A stretch of 64,000 bases of DNA from Mycolicibacterium sp. GF69 (GCF_003284965.1 NZ_QMEW01000010.1:78653-142652), one strand, 5' to 3'; positions 17,256 through 26,997 are shown, counted from the first letter of the stretch. Numbers and translations: made by a program. Notes: a model not told the origin generated them from the sequence alone.

Positions 17256-17966
17256 CTACTTGGCCGCGTTGGCGAGCATGTCACGGGCAATGGTGGCGGC
17301 CTCGTCGCCGATCGAATAGCTGCACGCCCACGTCTCGACGCTCAGATTCGACGCCGCCGAGAGCGCGTGCTGGCATGCCCACCCGTCGGCATCGGTCTGC
17401 GTCGCGATCTGGGTGATCAGCCTGTCCTCCGTATGCACCTCGTCGAACTCCCACAGGTGCGATGAGCCCGAACTTCCCACCGTCACAGTGGAATTCGCGC
17501 AGCCCTCCCAAGCCGACCTGGAGTCGTCGAAGAAACGTGCCGCATCCTCGGCCGAGGAGTACAGCACCGCGGTCTGTTCGACCCAGTGATCGTTGTCGGC
17601 GTCCGGTTCGCGCGCCACCTGGTCGCGCACGTCGGTCCATCCGCTGCCCGCGTAGACCGGCTCCTCCGCGCCGTAGATGGCGCCGAGGCATTCGCGGTCC
17701 GCCACGGCATCGGAATGATCGGTCATCTCCTCGAGTTCGCTCGTCACCTTCATCCTGGTCGCACCCATGATCCCGTTCAGCTCTCCGATGGACAGCAACA
17801 CATCGTCGAGCTGCGCGGCGGTCAGTGGCGGCACGTCGTGCGGCCCGGCGCCCTGCGCCCGCACGCCCGTTCCCGAGACCGTGCTCACGCAGCCGGCCAG
17901 CAGCACGGAGGTCGCCAGGACGGCACTCACGGCGCTTGCGCGCAGCGCCGTGTCCCATGGACTCAC
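17256..17966 (-). CDS. LppR/PknH-sensor-like lipoprotein (copy 1)
   Basis: The 236-residue predicted lipoprotein has a signal peptide with lipobox LLAGC followed by a sensor domain of the PknH_C type: two cysteine pairs (DRECLG, EGCANS, WACQHALS, WACSYSIG) and the pattern AARFFDDSRSAWEGC. GTG 17966 is chosen because it gives a short signal sequence; the upstream TTG would add nine residues without an SD. It lies directly downstream of the second lipoprotein, to which it is similar in fold pattern. Ligand unknown. Confidence 0.78.
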   Translation of the reverse strand: MSPWDTALRASAVSAVLATSVLLAGCVSTVSGTGVRAQGAGPHDVPPLTAAQLDDVLLSIGELNGIMGATRMKVTSELEEMTDHSDAVADRECLGAIYGAEEPVYAGSGWTDVRDQVAREPDADNDHWVEQTAVLYSSAEDAARFFDDSRSAWEGCANSTVTVGSSGSSHLWEFDEVHTEDRLITQIATQTDADGWACQHALSAASNLSVETWACSYSIGDEAATIARDMLANAAK

Positions 17967-18049
17967 CGCGTCATTGTGCCCGACCGGTGGCAAATTCGCG
18001 GGGCGGCGGCCATTTTCGCCCTGCGGCGGTCATTTTCGCCCTGCGGCCG

Positions 18050-18769
18050 TCAGGAGCCGTCCAGCTTGTCCAGCATCAGGTCCGCGACCAGGGCGGCGTT
18101 CCGCGCGCCGGTCGCACTGGGACCGCCGACATCGGCGATCTCCACGTCCACGATGCAGTCCCCGGCGACACCGAGCGCCCGCTGAACCGTCGAACCGGCG
18201 TCCTGCATCACGACCGCCGATACGATCCGTTCGTCGATGCCGACGTCGGTGATCCGGCTGGTGCCCTGCGCACCGCGACCGGCTTGGCTCAGCACCAGCG
18301 TCTGGCCGTTGCACCGGTGCCATTTGTCGGCCGAGCCGGCGAAGAACTCCCGCGCGGCATCGGCGTCGACGAACTCGACCACCCCGAAGAATCCGGTGGA
18401 GGTCGGGCCGTTGACGTCGCCGCCGGCCCACGACTGGCTGGCCACCGACTGCACCGGGCTGGCCTGGTAGACGACCTTCTCCAACCGGTATCCGGTGCTC
18501 ACGCAGTCCAGCGGCGTCGCCTCGGCTTCCCGCACACCCTGCAGCAGCATGTCGGCGCCGCCCTCGACCAGTTGGCCCATGAACCCGTCGGCGCCCAGCA
18601 TGATGCTCAGCTCCTCGGCGGTTGGCAGCGCCCGGTCCAACGTCCGGTTCGGCGAGGGCTTGACGACCTCGGCGACGCGCGGGGATGGCGGCTCGGCGGC
18701 CGGAGCCGAACAGCCGGCGAGGATCGCGCATGCGCCCAACGTCGCCGTCACCGTCGCGCGCTTGCTCAT
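18050..18769 (-). CDS. lppR: LppR-like lipoprotein with PknH-type sensor domain (copy 2)
   Basis: The 239-residue protein has lipobox ILAGC (Cys about 20) and a sensor domain with CVSTGY and the pattern AAREFFAGSADKWHRCNGQT, matching copy 1. It lies 7 nt after lepA, the position of lppR (Rv2403c) in M. tuberculosis. Its stop and the next lipoprotein start are 83 nt apart in a GC-rich spacer that contains a duplicated GGCGGNCATTTTCGCCCTGCGG phrase (18005-18047). It is anchored on the outer face of the membrane. Ligand unknown. Confidence 0.8.
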   Translation of the reverse strand: MSKRATVTATLGACAILAGCSAPAAEPPSPRVAEVVKPSPNRTLDRALPTAEELSIMLGADGFMGQLVEGGADMLLQGVREAEATPLDCVSTGYRLEKVVYQASPVQSVASQSWAGGDVNGPTSTGFFGVVEFVDADAAREFFAGSADKWHRCNGQTLVLSQAGRGAQGTSRITDVGIDERIVSAVVMQDAGSTVQRALGVAGDCIVDVEIADVGGPSATGARNAALVADLMLDKLDGS

Positions 18770-18776
18770 CGGCGAG

Positions 18777-20678
18777 CTATTTCTTGGCCTTGTCGGCGGA
18801 CGAGTCGGTAGACAGGGCGGCGACGAACGCCTCCTGCGGCACCTCGACCCGGCCGATGGTCTTCATCCGCTTCTTGCCTTCCTTCTGCTTCTCCAGCAGC
18901 TTGCGCTTGCGGGTTATGTCACCGCCATAGCACTTCGATAGCACGTCTTTGCGGATCGCGCGGATGTTTTCGCGAGCGATGATCTTCGAACCGATCGCCG
19001 CCTGCACCGGAACCTCGAACTGTTGGCGCGGGATCAGCTCTTTGAGCTTGGTCGTCATCTTGGTGCCGTAGGCGTAGGCCGACTCCTTGTGCACGATCGC
19101 GCTGAACGCGTCGACCGGCTCGCCCTGCAGCAGGATGTCGACCTTGACGAGGTCGGCTTCCTGCTCGCCGGCCTCCTCGTAGTCGAGGCTGGCGTAGCCA
19201 CGGGTGCGCGACTTCAGCGCGTCGAAGAAGTCGAAGATGATTTCGCCCAGCGGCAGCGTGTAGCGCAGCTCCACCCGCTCCGGCGAGAGGTAGTCCATGC
19301 CGCCGAGCTCGCCGCGCCGGGACTGACACAGCTCCATGATGGTCCCGATGAATTCGCTCGGCGCGATGATCGTGGTCTTGACCACCGGCTCGTAAACCGT
19401 GCGGATCTTGCCGTCCGGCCAGTCCGACGGGTTGGTTACTTGCATTTCGCTGATCTCGCCGCCCTTGGCCTCCTTCTCCACCCGGTACACCACGTTGGGC
19501 GAGGTGGAGATGAGGTCGAGGTTGAACTCGCGCTCGAGCCGCTCGCGGGTGATCTCCATGTGCAGCAGCCCCAAAAAGCCGCTGCGGAAGCCGAACCCGA
19601 GCGCCACCGATGTTTCGGGCTCATACGTCAGCGCCGCATCGTTGAGTTGCAGCTTGTCCAACGCGTCGCGCAGATCCGGATAGTCCGAGCCGTCCACCGG
19701 ATACAGCCCGGAGTAGACCATCGGGCGCGGCTCGCGGTATCCCGTGAGCGGTTCGGCCGCACCGTGGCGCGCCGTCGTCACGGTGTCACCGACCTTCGAC
19801 TGGCGCACATCCTTCACGCCGGTGATGAGGTAGCCCACCTCCCCAACACCGAGGCCCGCGGAGGCCTTGGGTTCCGGCGAGACGATGCCGACCTCGAGCA
19901 GTTCGTGGGTGGCGCCCGTCGACATCATCTTGATGCGCTCGCGCGGGACGATCTTGCCGTCGACGACGCGGACGTAGGTCACCACGCCGCGGTAGGTGTC
20001 GTAGACCGAATCGAAGATCATCGCCCTGGCCGGCGCGTCGGCATCGCCGACCGGCGGCGGCACCTCACGCACGACGTGGTCGAGCAGGTCGGCGACCCCG
20101 GCGCCGGTCTTGCCGGACACCCGCAGCACGTCGCTGGGCTCGCAGCCGATGATGTGGGCGAGTTCGGCGGCGTAGCGGTCCGGGTCCGCCGCGGGCAAGT
20201 CGATCTTGTTGAGCACCGGGATGATGTGCAGGTCGCGGTCGAGCGCGAGGTAAAGATTGGCCAGCGTCTGCGCCTCGATGCCCTGGGCGGCGTCGACGAG
20301 CAGCACCGCGCCTTCGCAGGCCTCCAACGCGCGGGACACCTCATAAGTGAAGTCGACGTGGCCGGGGGTGTCGATCAGGTGCAGTACGTAGTCCTGCTCG
20401 ACGCCCTGCTCCGTCATCTTCCAGGGCAGCCGCACGTTCTGCGCCTTGATCGTGATGCCGCGCTCGCGCTCGATGTCCATCCGGTCGAGGTACTGCGCGC
20501 GCATGTCGCGATCGGCGACGACGCCGGTCAGTTGCAGCATCCGATCGGCCAGCGTCGACTTGCCGTGGTCGATATGGGCGATGATGCAGAAGTTCCGGAT
20601 CTGCGCCGGCGCCGTGAAGGTCTGATCGGCGAAACTGCTGATGGGAATCTCCTGGTGAGCCGGGACGACGGGTGTCAC
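18777..20678 (-). CDS. lepA: Elongation factor 4 (LepA) GTPase
   Basis: LepA is a ribosome-associated translational GTPase (back-translocase / assembly factor). The G1 motif [10 protein letters not shown]3 DTPGH, G4 NKIDLP, domain II, EF-G-like domains and the LepA-specific C-terminal domain ([29 protein letters not shown]) are all visible. The start is uncertain: GTG 20678 gives [16 protein letters not shown], and no ATG/GTG closer to the conserved ISSFADQTF exists, although an AGGAG sits just before that segment. About 633 residues. It corresponds to Rv2404c and is divergent from the next gene. Confidence 0.93.
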   Translation of the reverse strand: MTPVVPAHQEIPISSFADQTFTAPAQIRNFCIIAHIDHGKSTLADRMLQLTGVVADRDMRAQYLDRMDIERERGITIKAQNVRLPWKMTEQGVEQDYVLHLIDTPGHVDFTYEVSRALEACEGAVLLVDAAQGIEAQTLANLYLALDRDLHIIPVLNKIDLPAADPDRYAAELAHIIGCEPSDVLRVSGKTGAGVADLLDHVVREVPPPVGDADAPARAMIFDSVYDTYRGVVTYVRVVDGKIVPRERIKMMSTGATHELLEVGIVSPEPKASAGLGVGEVGYLITGVKDVRQSKVGDTVTTARHGAAEPLTGYREPRPMVYSGLYPVDGSDYPDLRDALDKLQLNDAALTYEPETSVALGFGFRSGFLGLLHMEITRERLEREFNLDLISTSPNVVYRVEKEAKGGEISEMQVTNPSDWPDGKIRTVYEPVVKTTIIAPSEFIGTIMELCQSRRGELGGMDYLSPERVELRYTLPLGEIIFDFFDALKSRTRGYASLDYEEAGEQEADLVKVDILLQGEPVDAFSAIVHKESAYAYGTKMTTKLKELIPRQQFEVPVQAAIGSKIIARENIRAIRKDVLSKCYGGDITRKRKLLEKQKEGKKRMKTIGRVEVPQEAFVAALSTDSSADKAKK

Positions 20679-20744
20679 CAGCGTATCCAGGCGGCGCCCG
20701 CAGCACACAATCGCGCGGTGCGGCCCTCGCTTATGCTCGGAAAC

Positions 20745-21344
20745 ATGGCTCCGCCCTGGAAAGCAATGCGGACGTTCCAGCGGTTCACCGAGAACTTGGT
20801 GTTCAACGAGGCGCCCAAGTTCATCCGTCAGATCGGTCAGTCCGAAACCGTGCAACGCGGTATCGCGCAGGGCATCAAGATCGGGTTGGATGCGATCGCG
20901 GGGACCACGAAGGATGAAGCCCCCGCAATCACCGCGGGACGGCCGGTCAGCAGCAATTACGTGCCGACCGCCCACCGCGCCCGCAAGGTCTTGTACGCGC
21001 CCGACCTCGACGGCCGCGCCGATCCCGGCGAGATCGTGTGGACCTGGGTGGTCTACGAGGACGATCCGACGCAAGGCAAGGATCGGCCCGTCCTGGTGGT
21101 CGGGCGCGACCGGTCCACGCTGCTGGGCCTCATGTTGTCCAGCCAGGACCACGATCGCGACGAGGCGAACTGGGTGCCCATCGGCAGCGGCACCTGGGAC
21201 TATGAGGGCCGGGCCAGTTGGGTGCGGCTGGACCGGGTGCTCGACGTTCCCGAGGACGGCATCCGCCGCGAAGGCGCGATCCTGGCTCGCGAGCGCTTCG
21301 AGGTCATCGCGACCCGCCTGCGCGCCGAATACTCCTGGAGCTGA
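20745..21344 (+). CDS. PemK/MazF-fold conserved protein (Rv2405-like)
   Basis: The 199-residue protein has an N-terminal helical region (about 1-60) followed by a PemK/MazF-like beta barrel recognisable from [28 protein letters not shown] and [16 protein letters not shown]. No antitoxin gene is adjacent and the N-terminal extension is unlike toxin genes, so a stand-alone nucleic-acid-binding or housekeeping role is more likely than a toxin-antitoxin system. ATG 20733 is a possible upstream start. Position matches Rv2405 next to lepA. Confidence 0.75.
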   Translation: MAPPWKAMRTFQRFTENLVFNEAPKFIRQIGQSETVQRGIAQGIKIGLDAIAGTTKDEAPAITAGRPVSSNYVPTAHRARKVLYAPDLDGRADPGEIVWTWVVYEDDPTQGKDRPVLVVGRDRSTLLGLMLSSQDHDRDEANWVPIGSGTWDYEGRASWVRLDRVLDVPEDGIRREGAILARERFEVIATRLRAEYSWS

Positions 21345-21363
21345 CCCGATTTTTTTGCGCGAA

Positions 21364-21412
21364 CGTGGGTTACCCGCACGCATTTGCGTCAGAAGCGTGC
21401 ATCAAGCCCACG
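21364..21412. repeat. Imperfect intergenic hairpin after the Rv2405-like gene
   Basis: Outer stem CGTGGG/CCCACG (21364-21369 with 21407-21412) and inner stem GCACGC/GCGTGC (21376-21381 with 21395-21400) surround loop ATTTGCGTCAGAA. A run of seven T precedes it at 21350-21356. Together with the following tandem repeat it fills the convergent gap and may act as a transcription stop. Confidence 0.6.
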
Positions 21413-21487
21413 CTCGGCGGGATAGTCAGCGCTAGGCGGGATCGTCAGCGCTCGGCGGGATCGTCAGCGCTCGGCGGGATAGTCAGC
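21412..21487. repeat. Four tandem 19-bp repeats
   Basis: The unit GCTCGGCGGGATCGTCAGC occurs four times without spacers: 21412-21430, 21431-21449, 21450-21468 and 21469-21487, differing only at positions 4 (C/A) and 13 (C/A). The last unit overlaps the 3' end of the acetyltransferase gene and supplies its stop codon (minus-strand TGA). Tandem, spacerless copies fit a minisatellite (VNTR-type) locus. Confidence 0.92.
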
Positions 21488-22088
21488 GCGGGTGGCGCCA
21501 CATCGGCCACAGGCTCGGACCACCGTCGGGCAGGTTGATCTCGCCGGTGACGTCGAATCCGAAGCGCTGGTAGTACCCGATGTTGTCCGGGTTGCTCGAC
21601 TCGAGATATGCGGGCGCGTGCTCGGCGTCGCAGCGGTCCAGACGCGACCGCATCAGCGCTTGTCCGAAGCCGGTGCCCCGCACCGTCGGGTCGCTGCCGA
21701 TCACCCCGAGATACCAGTGCGGCTCCTCGGGATGCTGCTCCTTCATCAGGTCGGCGACGTATTGGCCGCGGCGCACCCTCGTCCCGAACGCCCGGATGAA
21801 CGCGGGCATCATCCGCAGTTCCTGCAGCTGCGTCTGCTTCCACTCGCCCGGCGGATCCCACAGCGCAGCGGCTCCGACGCGTCCGTTGCCGGCGACCTCG
21901 ACGCCTTCGGTGCGCAGGAAATGGTGCCGGGTCATGGCCGCGAACATTCGCTGCAGTCCGCGCTCACGCGCTGCGTCGTCGGGCAGCATCCACGCCATCA
22001 GCGGATCGTCGTAGAACGCCCGAGCGAGGACGCGCGACATCTCGCGCACGTGCCGCCGCGAAGCGGGCGCGACCTCGACCTCAGCCAC
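21483..22088 (-). CDS. GNAT-family N-acetyltransferase
   Basis: The 201-residue protein has the GNAT acetyl-CoA motif region YLGVIGSDPTVRGTGFGQALM (R/Q-x-x-G-x-G/A around residues 130-142) and the C-terminal strand YYQRFGFDVTGEI. Substrate is unknown. Its start overlaps the CBS-gene stop by 8 nt, so the two are co-translated. Its C-terminus (MWRHPR) ends inside a 19-bp tandem repeat, so the end of the protein may vary between strains. Confidence 0.85.
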   Translation of the reverse strand: MAEVEVAPASRRHVREMSRVLARAFYDDPLMAWMLPDDAARERGLQRMFAAMTRHHFLRTEGVEVAGNGRVGAAALWDPPGEWKQTQLQELRMMPAFIRAFGTRVRRGQYVADLMKEQHPEEPHWYLGVIGSDPTVRGTGFGQALMRSRLDRCDAEHAPAYLESSNPDNIGYYQRFGFDVTGEINLPDGGPSLWPMWRHPR

Positions 22089-22509
22089 GGGTGATGTAGG
22101 CCTGCAGATGCTCCTGCTGCGCTTCGAGCTCTTCCATCCGCGTCTTGACCACGTCGCCGATGCTGACGATGCCCGCCAGCCGGCCGTTGTGCATCACCGG
22201 GATGTGCCGCACCCGGTTCGTCGTCATCAGTGCGCTCAGGCTGTCGACCGAGTCATCGGGTGCGCAGGTCGCCACGAACTTGGTCATGATTTCCGAAACC
22301 GGCCTGCGCAACAGGTCAGCGCCGTGGGTTTGCAGTGCCCGTACGACGTCGCGTTCGGAGACCATGCCGACCACACCGTCGGGTGACACCACCACCATCG
22401 CGCCGATGTTGTGCACTGACAGCTCGGTGAGCAGCCCTGCGACCGAGGTTTCCGGGGTAATCGTGGCCACCGCGGCGCCTTTGCTCCGCAACACGTCCGC
22501 GATCCGCAT
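22081..22509 (-). CDS. Tandem CBS-domain protein (Rv2406c-like)
   Basis: The 142-residue protein is made only of two CBS domains (about 8-60 and 72-125), with the characteristic VSPDGVVGMVSERDVVRAL and HIPVMHNGRLAGIVSIGDVVK ends. CBS pairs bind adenine nucleotides and usually act as sensors. It is the upstream gene of a two-gene unit with the GNAT. Corresponds to Rv2406c. Confidence 0.9.
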   Translation of the reverse strand: MRIADVLRSKGAAVATITPETSVAGLLTELSVHNIGAMVVVSPDGVVGMVSERDVVRALQTHGADLLRRPVSEIMTKFVATCAPDDSVDSLSALMTTNRVRHIPVMHNGRLAGIVSIGDVVKTRMEELEAQQEHLQAYITRG

Positions 22510-22650
22510 CCTTGCCTCCGCTCGTGATGTTCCTCACAGGCTACCGGACAGGCGTGGCGCGGAAGGGTTTGCGAGGTTGCAACCGGGTCACGGCCCGGCC
22601 GGACCGCGATTGGCGCCCGTCTGAGACGACCGTCGGGTATATGTGGGGCC

Positions 22651-23511
22651 ATGATCGAGGTCACGCTGCTCGGCACCGGAAGCCCCATCCCCGACGCCCG
22701 GCGGGCCGGCCCGTCGACGCTCGTCCGCGCGGGCGGGCAGACGTTCCTGATCGACTGCGGCCGCGGCGTGCAGCAACGCCTGACGGCCGCGGGCGCCGCC
22801 GCCAACGGGTTGGCGGCGCTGCTGTTGACGCACCTGCACAGCGACCACATCGCGGATCTGGGCGATGTGATCATCACCCGCTGGGTTTCCACCTTCACCC
22901 CCGAGCAAGCACCGCTGCCGATCATCGGCCCGCCGGGCACCGCTGAGGTCGTCGAGAACACGCTCAAGGCGTTCGGCTTCGATATCGGCTACCGCATCGC
23001 TCATCACGCCGACCTGACGTCCCCACCGCCGGTGCAGGTGTACGAGTACACCGAGGGCGAGGTGTGGAACAGCGACGGCGTGACGATCCGGGTCGCGCCG
23101 ACCGACCATCGCCCCGTCGCACCGACGATCGGTTTCCGCGTCGAGCACGCCGACGCGTCGGTTGTGCTGGCCGGCGACACCGTGCCCTGCGAAAGCCTCG
23201 ACGAGCTGGCCGCCGGCGCAGGTGCCCTGGTGCACACCGTGATCCGCAAGGACCTGATCGACAAGATGCCCATGCAGCGCATCCGTGACATCTGCGACTA
23301 CCACTCCTCGGTCGAGGAGGCGGCGGCCACCGCGGCGCGGGCCGGGGCCGGGATTCTCATCCTGACGCACTACGTCCCGGCCATCGAACCGGGACAGGAA
23401 GAAGATTGGCGGGCGCTGGCCGCGTCGGTGTTCGACCGGCAGATCGAACTCGGCGACGACCTGCTTCGCGTCGAGGTGCACCCCGGCGTCTGCGCGAAAC
23501 CGGCCAAGTAA
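22651..23511 (+). CDS. RNase Z-like metallo-beta-lactamase-fold hydrolase
   Basis: The 286-residue protein has the MBL Zn motif [11 protein letters not shown] (HxHxDH), an N-terminal [20 protein letters not shown] typical of ElaC-type RNase Z, further ligand regions LAGDTVPC (Asp) and LTHYVP (His). RNase Z trims tRNA 3' ends, but the annotated short actinobacterial group (Rv2407) has not all been shown to do so; another phosphodiesterase role is possible. The ATG is 141 bp after the CBS gene start, which is divergent. Confidence 0.8.
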   Translation: MIEVTLLGTGSPIPDARRAGPSTLVRAGGQTFLIDCGRGVQQRLTAAGAAANGLAALLLTHLHSDHIADLGDVIITRWVSTFTPEQAPLPIIGPPGTAEVVENTLKAFGFDIGYRIAHHADLTSPPPVQVYEYTEGEVWNSDGVTIRVAPTDHRPVAPTIGFRVEHADASVVLAGDTVPCESLDELAAGAGALVHTVIRKDLIDKMPMQRIRDICDYHSSVEEAAATAARAGAGILILTHYVPAIEPGQEEDWRALAASVFDRQIELGDDLLRVEVHPGVCAKPAK

Positions 23512-23520
23512 CCCGCGAAC

Positions 23521-24360
23521 TCAGGCCAGCCGGGTGATCTCGACGACCACGTCGAGGTCGGTCGACCCCTCGCCGGAGTAGATCCCTTTCAACGGGCTGA
23601 CATCGGAGTAGTCCCTGCCGACACCCACGCTGACGTACTGCTCGTTGATCGCGGTGTCGTTGGTGGGGTCGTAGTTCCACCAGCCACCCGTCCACGCCTG
23701 CACCCACGCGTGGCTCTGCCCGTCGATGGTGTCGCCGATGGTGGCCGTGCGCTTGGGATGTAGATATCCCGAGACATAGCGGGCCGGGATACCCATGGCG
23801 CGCAACAGGATCAGCGTCAGGTGCGCGAAGTCCTGGCAGACCCCTTTGCCCTCCCGCAACGCGTCGAGCCCCGAGGAGTGCACGCCGGTGGTGCCCGCCA
23901 CGTAGGCCAGCTCGCTGTGCACCCAGTGCGCGGCGGCCGTGACGGCCTCGCGTGGTGCATGATCCTTGATGATCCGCTGGCCCACCCGGCGGATCCGCTT
24001 ACTGTCGGGCGTGTAGTGCGCGGGGGCGAGCACCTCGTAGAACCGGTCGACGACGGCCTCGGACTGCAGATCCTCCCACGTCACGTCGTGATCGGGCATC
24101 TCGTCCAGATCGGTCTCCACCACCGACGACGACGTCACCTCGAGTTCGGTATGCGGCGCGTGCAGGTCGAACGCCGTCACCGCGGTGCCCCAGTAGTCGA
24201 CATAGCGGTAATTCCTGGTGGCGGGGACGGTTTCGACACGGTTGAGGATGACGTTCTGCCGCGAGTCCGACCGCGGCGTCAGCCGTGCCTCGTTGAACGA
24301 CGCCGTCACCGGTGACTTGTACGCGTAGCCCGTCGAGTGCACCACCCGCAGCCGCCACAT
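23521..24360 (-). CDS. Transglutaminase-like protease-fold protein (Rv2409c-like)
   Basis: The 279-residue protein has an N-terminal beta domain (WRLRVVHSTGYAYKSPVTASFNEARLTP) and a transglutaminase core with Cys in GKGVCQDFAHL, His in GQSHAWVQAW and Asp in YDPTND: a complete triad. Its ATG and the alpha-E stop share one base (TGATG). This family co-occurs with alpha-E and circularly permuted ATP-grasp proteins in a conserved cluster predicted to make or cleave an unknown peptide; the substrate is unknown. Confidence 0.85.
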   Translation of the reverse strand: MWRLRVVHSTGYAYKSPVTASFNEARLTPRSDSRQNVILNRVETVPATRNYRYVDYWGTAVTAFDLHAPHTELEVTSSSVVETDLDEMPDHDVTWEDLQSEAVVDRFYEVLAPAHYTPDSKRIRRVGQRIIKDHAPREAVTAAAHWVHSELAYVAGTTGVHSSGLDALREGKGVCQDFAHLTLILLRAMGIPARYVSGYLHPKRTATIGDTIDGQSHAWVQAWTGGWWNYDPTNDTAINEQYVSVGVGRDYSDVSPLKGIYSGEGSTDLDVVVEITRLA

Positions 24361-25331
24361 CAGATTTCACCTTCTTCGACGACGAGCGCACCGTTGTGCC
24401 CCGCGTCATGCCATGCCACCCACGGCGCGGAATGAAAGTACTGCAGCGCCAACGCTTCCCCGACCTCGTAACAGGTCTGCTGCAGGTCGGCGAGCCGTTG
24501 TTCGAGCGATTCGAGCAGCACGCCGGGACGCAGGAACTCCAGCTCGCTGCGCGCCCTGCCGAGCAGCCGTTGCGCTTCGGCGGTGGCGCCGAGCCGGCTG
24601 TGCGGACGGTTCATCAACTCGTCGAGGCTGTGTTCGGCCAGCCGTAGCGAGTAGAAGATCGAGCGCGGGAAAAGCCGGTCCAGCAGCATGAACTCGACGA
24701 CCCGTCCAGCGTCGAGCACCCCGCGATAGGTACGCAGGTAAGTGTCGTGCGCACCGGCACAGCGCAGCAACGTCACCCAGGCCGGCGACGACGCGCTGTC
24801 GCCGACCCGCGACAACAGCAGCCGCACAGTCATGTCGACGCGTTCGATCGCCCGGCCGAGAACCATGAAGCGATAGCCGTCATCGCGGGACAACGTCGAG
24901 TCGGCCAGCCCGGCGAACATCGCCGCCCGGCCTTCGACGAACGAGAGGAACTCATGGGGCCCAAGTCGTTTGGCGGCGCGTTCGCGCTCAGCGAGCGCGT
25001 TGTAGGTGGTGTTGAGACATTCCCACAACTCGGTGGACGTGACTTCGCGTGCCCCGCGTGCGTTTTCGCGGGCCGCCGAGACCGCATCGACGATGGACCC
25101 CTGCGTACCACGGCTGAACGCCACGATGTCGGTCAGCGACCACACGTCCAGCGGTGCGTCCGGCGCCTCCATTCCGAGCACCCGCAACAACGTTCGCGAC
25201 GCCTGGTCGGGGTCGACGCTGGAGTCTTCGAGCAGTTGGTGCACGGTCACGTCGAGGATGCGCGCAGTGTCGTCGGCGCGTTCGACGTAACGGCCGATCC
25301 AGTACAGCGATTCAGCGTTGCGGGCCAACAT
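24360..25331 (-). CDS. Alpha-E domain protein (Rv2410c-like)
   Basis: The 323-residue all-helical protein starts with the conserved alpha-E opening MLARNAESLYWIGRYVERAD. No catalytic residues can be assigned. It lies between the transglutaminase (1-nt overlap) and the ATP-grasp gene (16-nt gap), the standard order of this three-gene system, in which alpha-E is thought to be a partner of the ATP-grasp ligase. Confidence 0.88.
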   Translation of the reverse strand: MLARNAESLYWIGRYVERADDTARILDVTVHQLLEDSSVDPDQASRTLLRVLGMEAPDAPLDVWSLTDIVAFSRGTQGSIVDAVSAARENARGAREVTSTELWECLNTTYNALAERERAAKRLGPHEFLSFVEGRAAMFAGLADSTLSRDDGYRFMVLGRAIERVDMTVRLLLSRVGDSASSPAWVTLLRCAGAHDTYLRTYRGVLDAGRVVEFMLLDRLFPRSIFYSLRLAEHSLDELMNRPHSRLGATAEAQRLLGRARSELEFLRPGVLLESLEQRLADLQQTCYEVGEALALQYFHSAPWVAWHDAGHNGALVVEEGEI

Positions 25332-25347
25332 GTTCGATCACCCCGTC

Positions 25348-26997
25348 TCACTGCTGCTGTTGCTGTTGGTCTTGGGTCTGCCCGTCGGTGCTCTCGGCCT
25401 TCGGGCCGCGCGCCGACTTCGGCAGCGAGCGCACGACTTCGGCGGCGCCCAGTTCACGGTCGGCGACCGAAGCCCGCGACGCCAAGACCCAGGTGTCCTT
25501 GGACCCGCCGCCCTGGCTGGAGTTGACCACCAGCGAGCCCTCGGGCAGCGCGACGCGGGTCAGTCCACCGGGCAGCACCCACACCTCGTCGCCGTCGTTG
25601 ACCGCGAACGGACGCAGGTCGACGTGCCGGGGCGCCAGCTGGTCACCGATCTGGGTGGGCACTGTCGACAACTGCATGACCGGCTGGGCGATCCAGCCGC
25701 GCGGATCGTTGCGGATCTTCTTGATGACCGCGGCGAGCTCTTTCTCGGCGGCGTCCGGGCCGAACACGATGCCGTACCCGCCGGATCCCTCGACGGGTTT
25801 GATCACCAGTTCGTCGATGCGGTCGAGCACCTCTTCGCGTTCCTCGTCGAGCCAGCAGCGGAAGGTGTCGACGTTGGCCAGCAGCGGCTTCTCGCCGAGG
25901 TAGTACTCGATGATCGTCGGCACGTAGGTGTAGACGAGCTTGTCGTCGCCGACACCGTTGCCCACCGCGCTGGAGATCACGACGTTGCCCGCCCGAGCAG
26001 CGTTGAGCAGGCCCGCCACGCCGAGCACCGAGTCCGGCCGGAACTGCATCGGGTCCAGGAACGCGTCGTCGATGCGGCGGTAGATGACGTCGACCTGGCG
26101 CTCGCCCTCCGTGGTGCGCATGTAGACGGCATTGTCGCGGCAGAACAGATCGCGGCCCTCCACCAACTCGACACCCATCTGCCGGGCCAGGAGCGAATGC
26201 TCGAAGTAGGCCGAGTTGTAGACGCCGGGCGTGAGCACGACAACCGTCGGGTCGGCGACGTTGTTGGCCGCGGCGTTGCGCAGCGCCCGCAGCAGATGCG
26301 ACGAGTAGTCACCGACGGCGCGTACCCGGTGCGTGGCGAACAGGTTCGGGAACACGCGCGCCATGGTGCGGCGGTTCTCCATCACATACGACACCCCCGA
26401 CGGCGAGCGCAGGTTGTCCTCGAGCACCCGAAAGTCGCCTTTGGCGTCGCGGATGAGGTCGATGCCCGCGACGTGGATGCGCACACCGTTGGGCGGGACG
26501 ATGCCCGCGGCTTCGCGATGGAAGTGCTCGCATGAGGTGATCAGCCGGCGTGGAATGACACCGTCACGAAGGATCTCCTGTTCGCCGTAGATGTCGTCGA
26601 GATAGAGCTCGAGCGCCTTGACCCGCTGGATGATGCCGCGTTCCAGGCGGGTCCACTCCGCCGCGGAGATGACCCGCGGCACCAGGTCGAGCGGGAAAGG
26701 CCGTTCCTGGCCCGAGAGCGAAAACGTGATGCCCTGGTCGACGAACGCGCGACCGAGCGCCTCGGCGCGGCCTTCCAGCTCGGAGGCGTCCGACGGGGCG
26801 AGCTCGGTGTAAATGCCCTTGTAGGGGCCCCGAACGTTGCCCTGGGCGTCGAACATCTCATCGAAGGCTTTGGCGTAGCTGCCGAGGTCGTCATAACCGG
26901 CGAAGACGCCCTCGTGGCTCCGGGTCGCCTGTCTACCGTTGCTCCGCGACGATCGCGCGGACTCGGTCGGCAAAGCTTTCAGGCTCATTGGAGCCAT
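25348..26997 (-). CDS. Circularly permuted ATP-grasp ligase with poly-Gln C-terminus (Rv2411c-like)
   Basis: The approximately 549-residue protein belongs to the circularly permuted ATP-grasp type 2 group: GIDLIRDAKGDFRVLEDNLRSPSGVSYVMENR, DVIYRRIDDAFLDP and VIKPVEGSGGYGIVFG carry the ATP/Mg-binding residues. Family members are predicted amide-bond-forming ligases. The C-terminus ends in TDGQTQDQQQQQQ, a low-complexity Gln run encoded by CAG/CAA codons. ATG 26997 is chosen by length similarity to relatives; ATG 26988 is possible. Neither has an SD. Divergent from rpsT with a 149-bp gap. Confidence 0.85.
   Translation of the reverse strand: MAPMSLKALPTESARSSRSNGRQATRSHEGVFAGYDDLGSYAKAFDEMFDAQGNVRGPYKGIYTELAPSDASELEGRAEALGRAFVDQGITFSLSGQERPFPLDLVPRVISAAEWTRLERGIIQRVKALELYLDDIYGEQEILRDGVIPRRLITSCEHFHREAAGIVPPNGVRIHVAGIDLIRDAKGDFRVLEDNLRSPSGVSYVMENRRTMARVFPNLFATHRVRAVGDYSSHLLRALRNAAANNVADPTVVVLTPGVYNSAYFEHSLLARQMGVELVEGRDLFCRDNAVYMRTTEGERQVDVIYRRIDDAFLDPMQFRPDSVLGVAGLLNAARAGNVVISSAVGNGVGDDKLVYTYVPTIIEYYLGEKPLLANVDTFRCWLDEEREEVLDRIDELVIKPVEGSGGYGIVFGPDAAEKELAAVIKKIRNDPRGWIAQPVMQLSTVPTQIGDQLAPRHVDLRPFAVNDGDEVWVLPGGLTRVALPEGSLVVNSSQGGGSKDTWVLASRASVADRELGAAEVVRSLPKSARGPKAESTDGQTQDQQQQQQ

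Noticed and set aside
20745..21344. Toxin-antitoxin system based on the PemK/MazF fold
   Set aside because: There is no antitoxin-like gene beside it, the protein has a long N-terminal extension, and the gene sits in a conserved place beside lepA.
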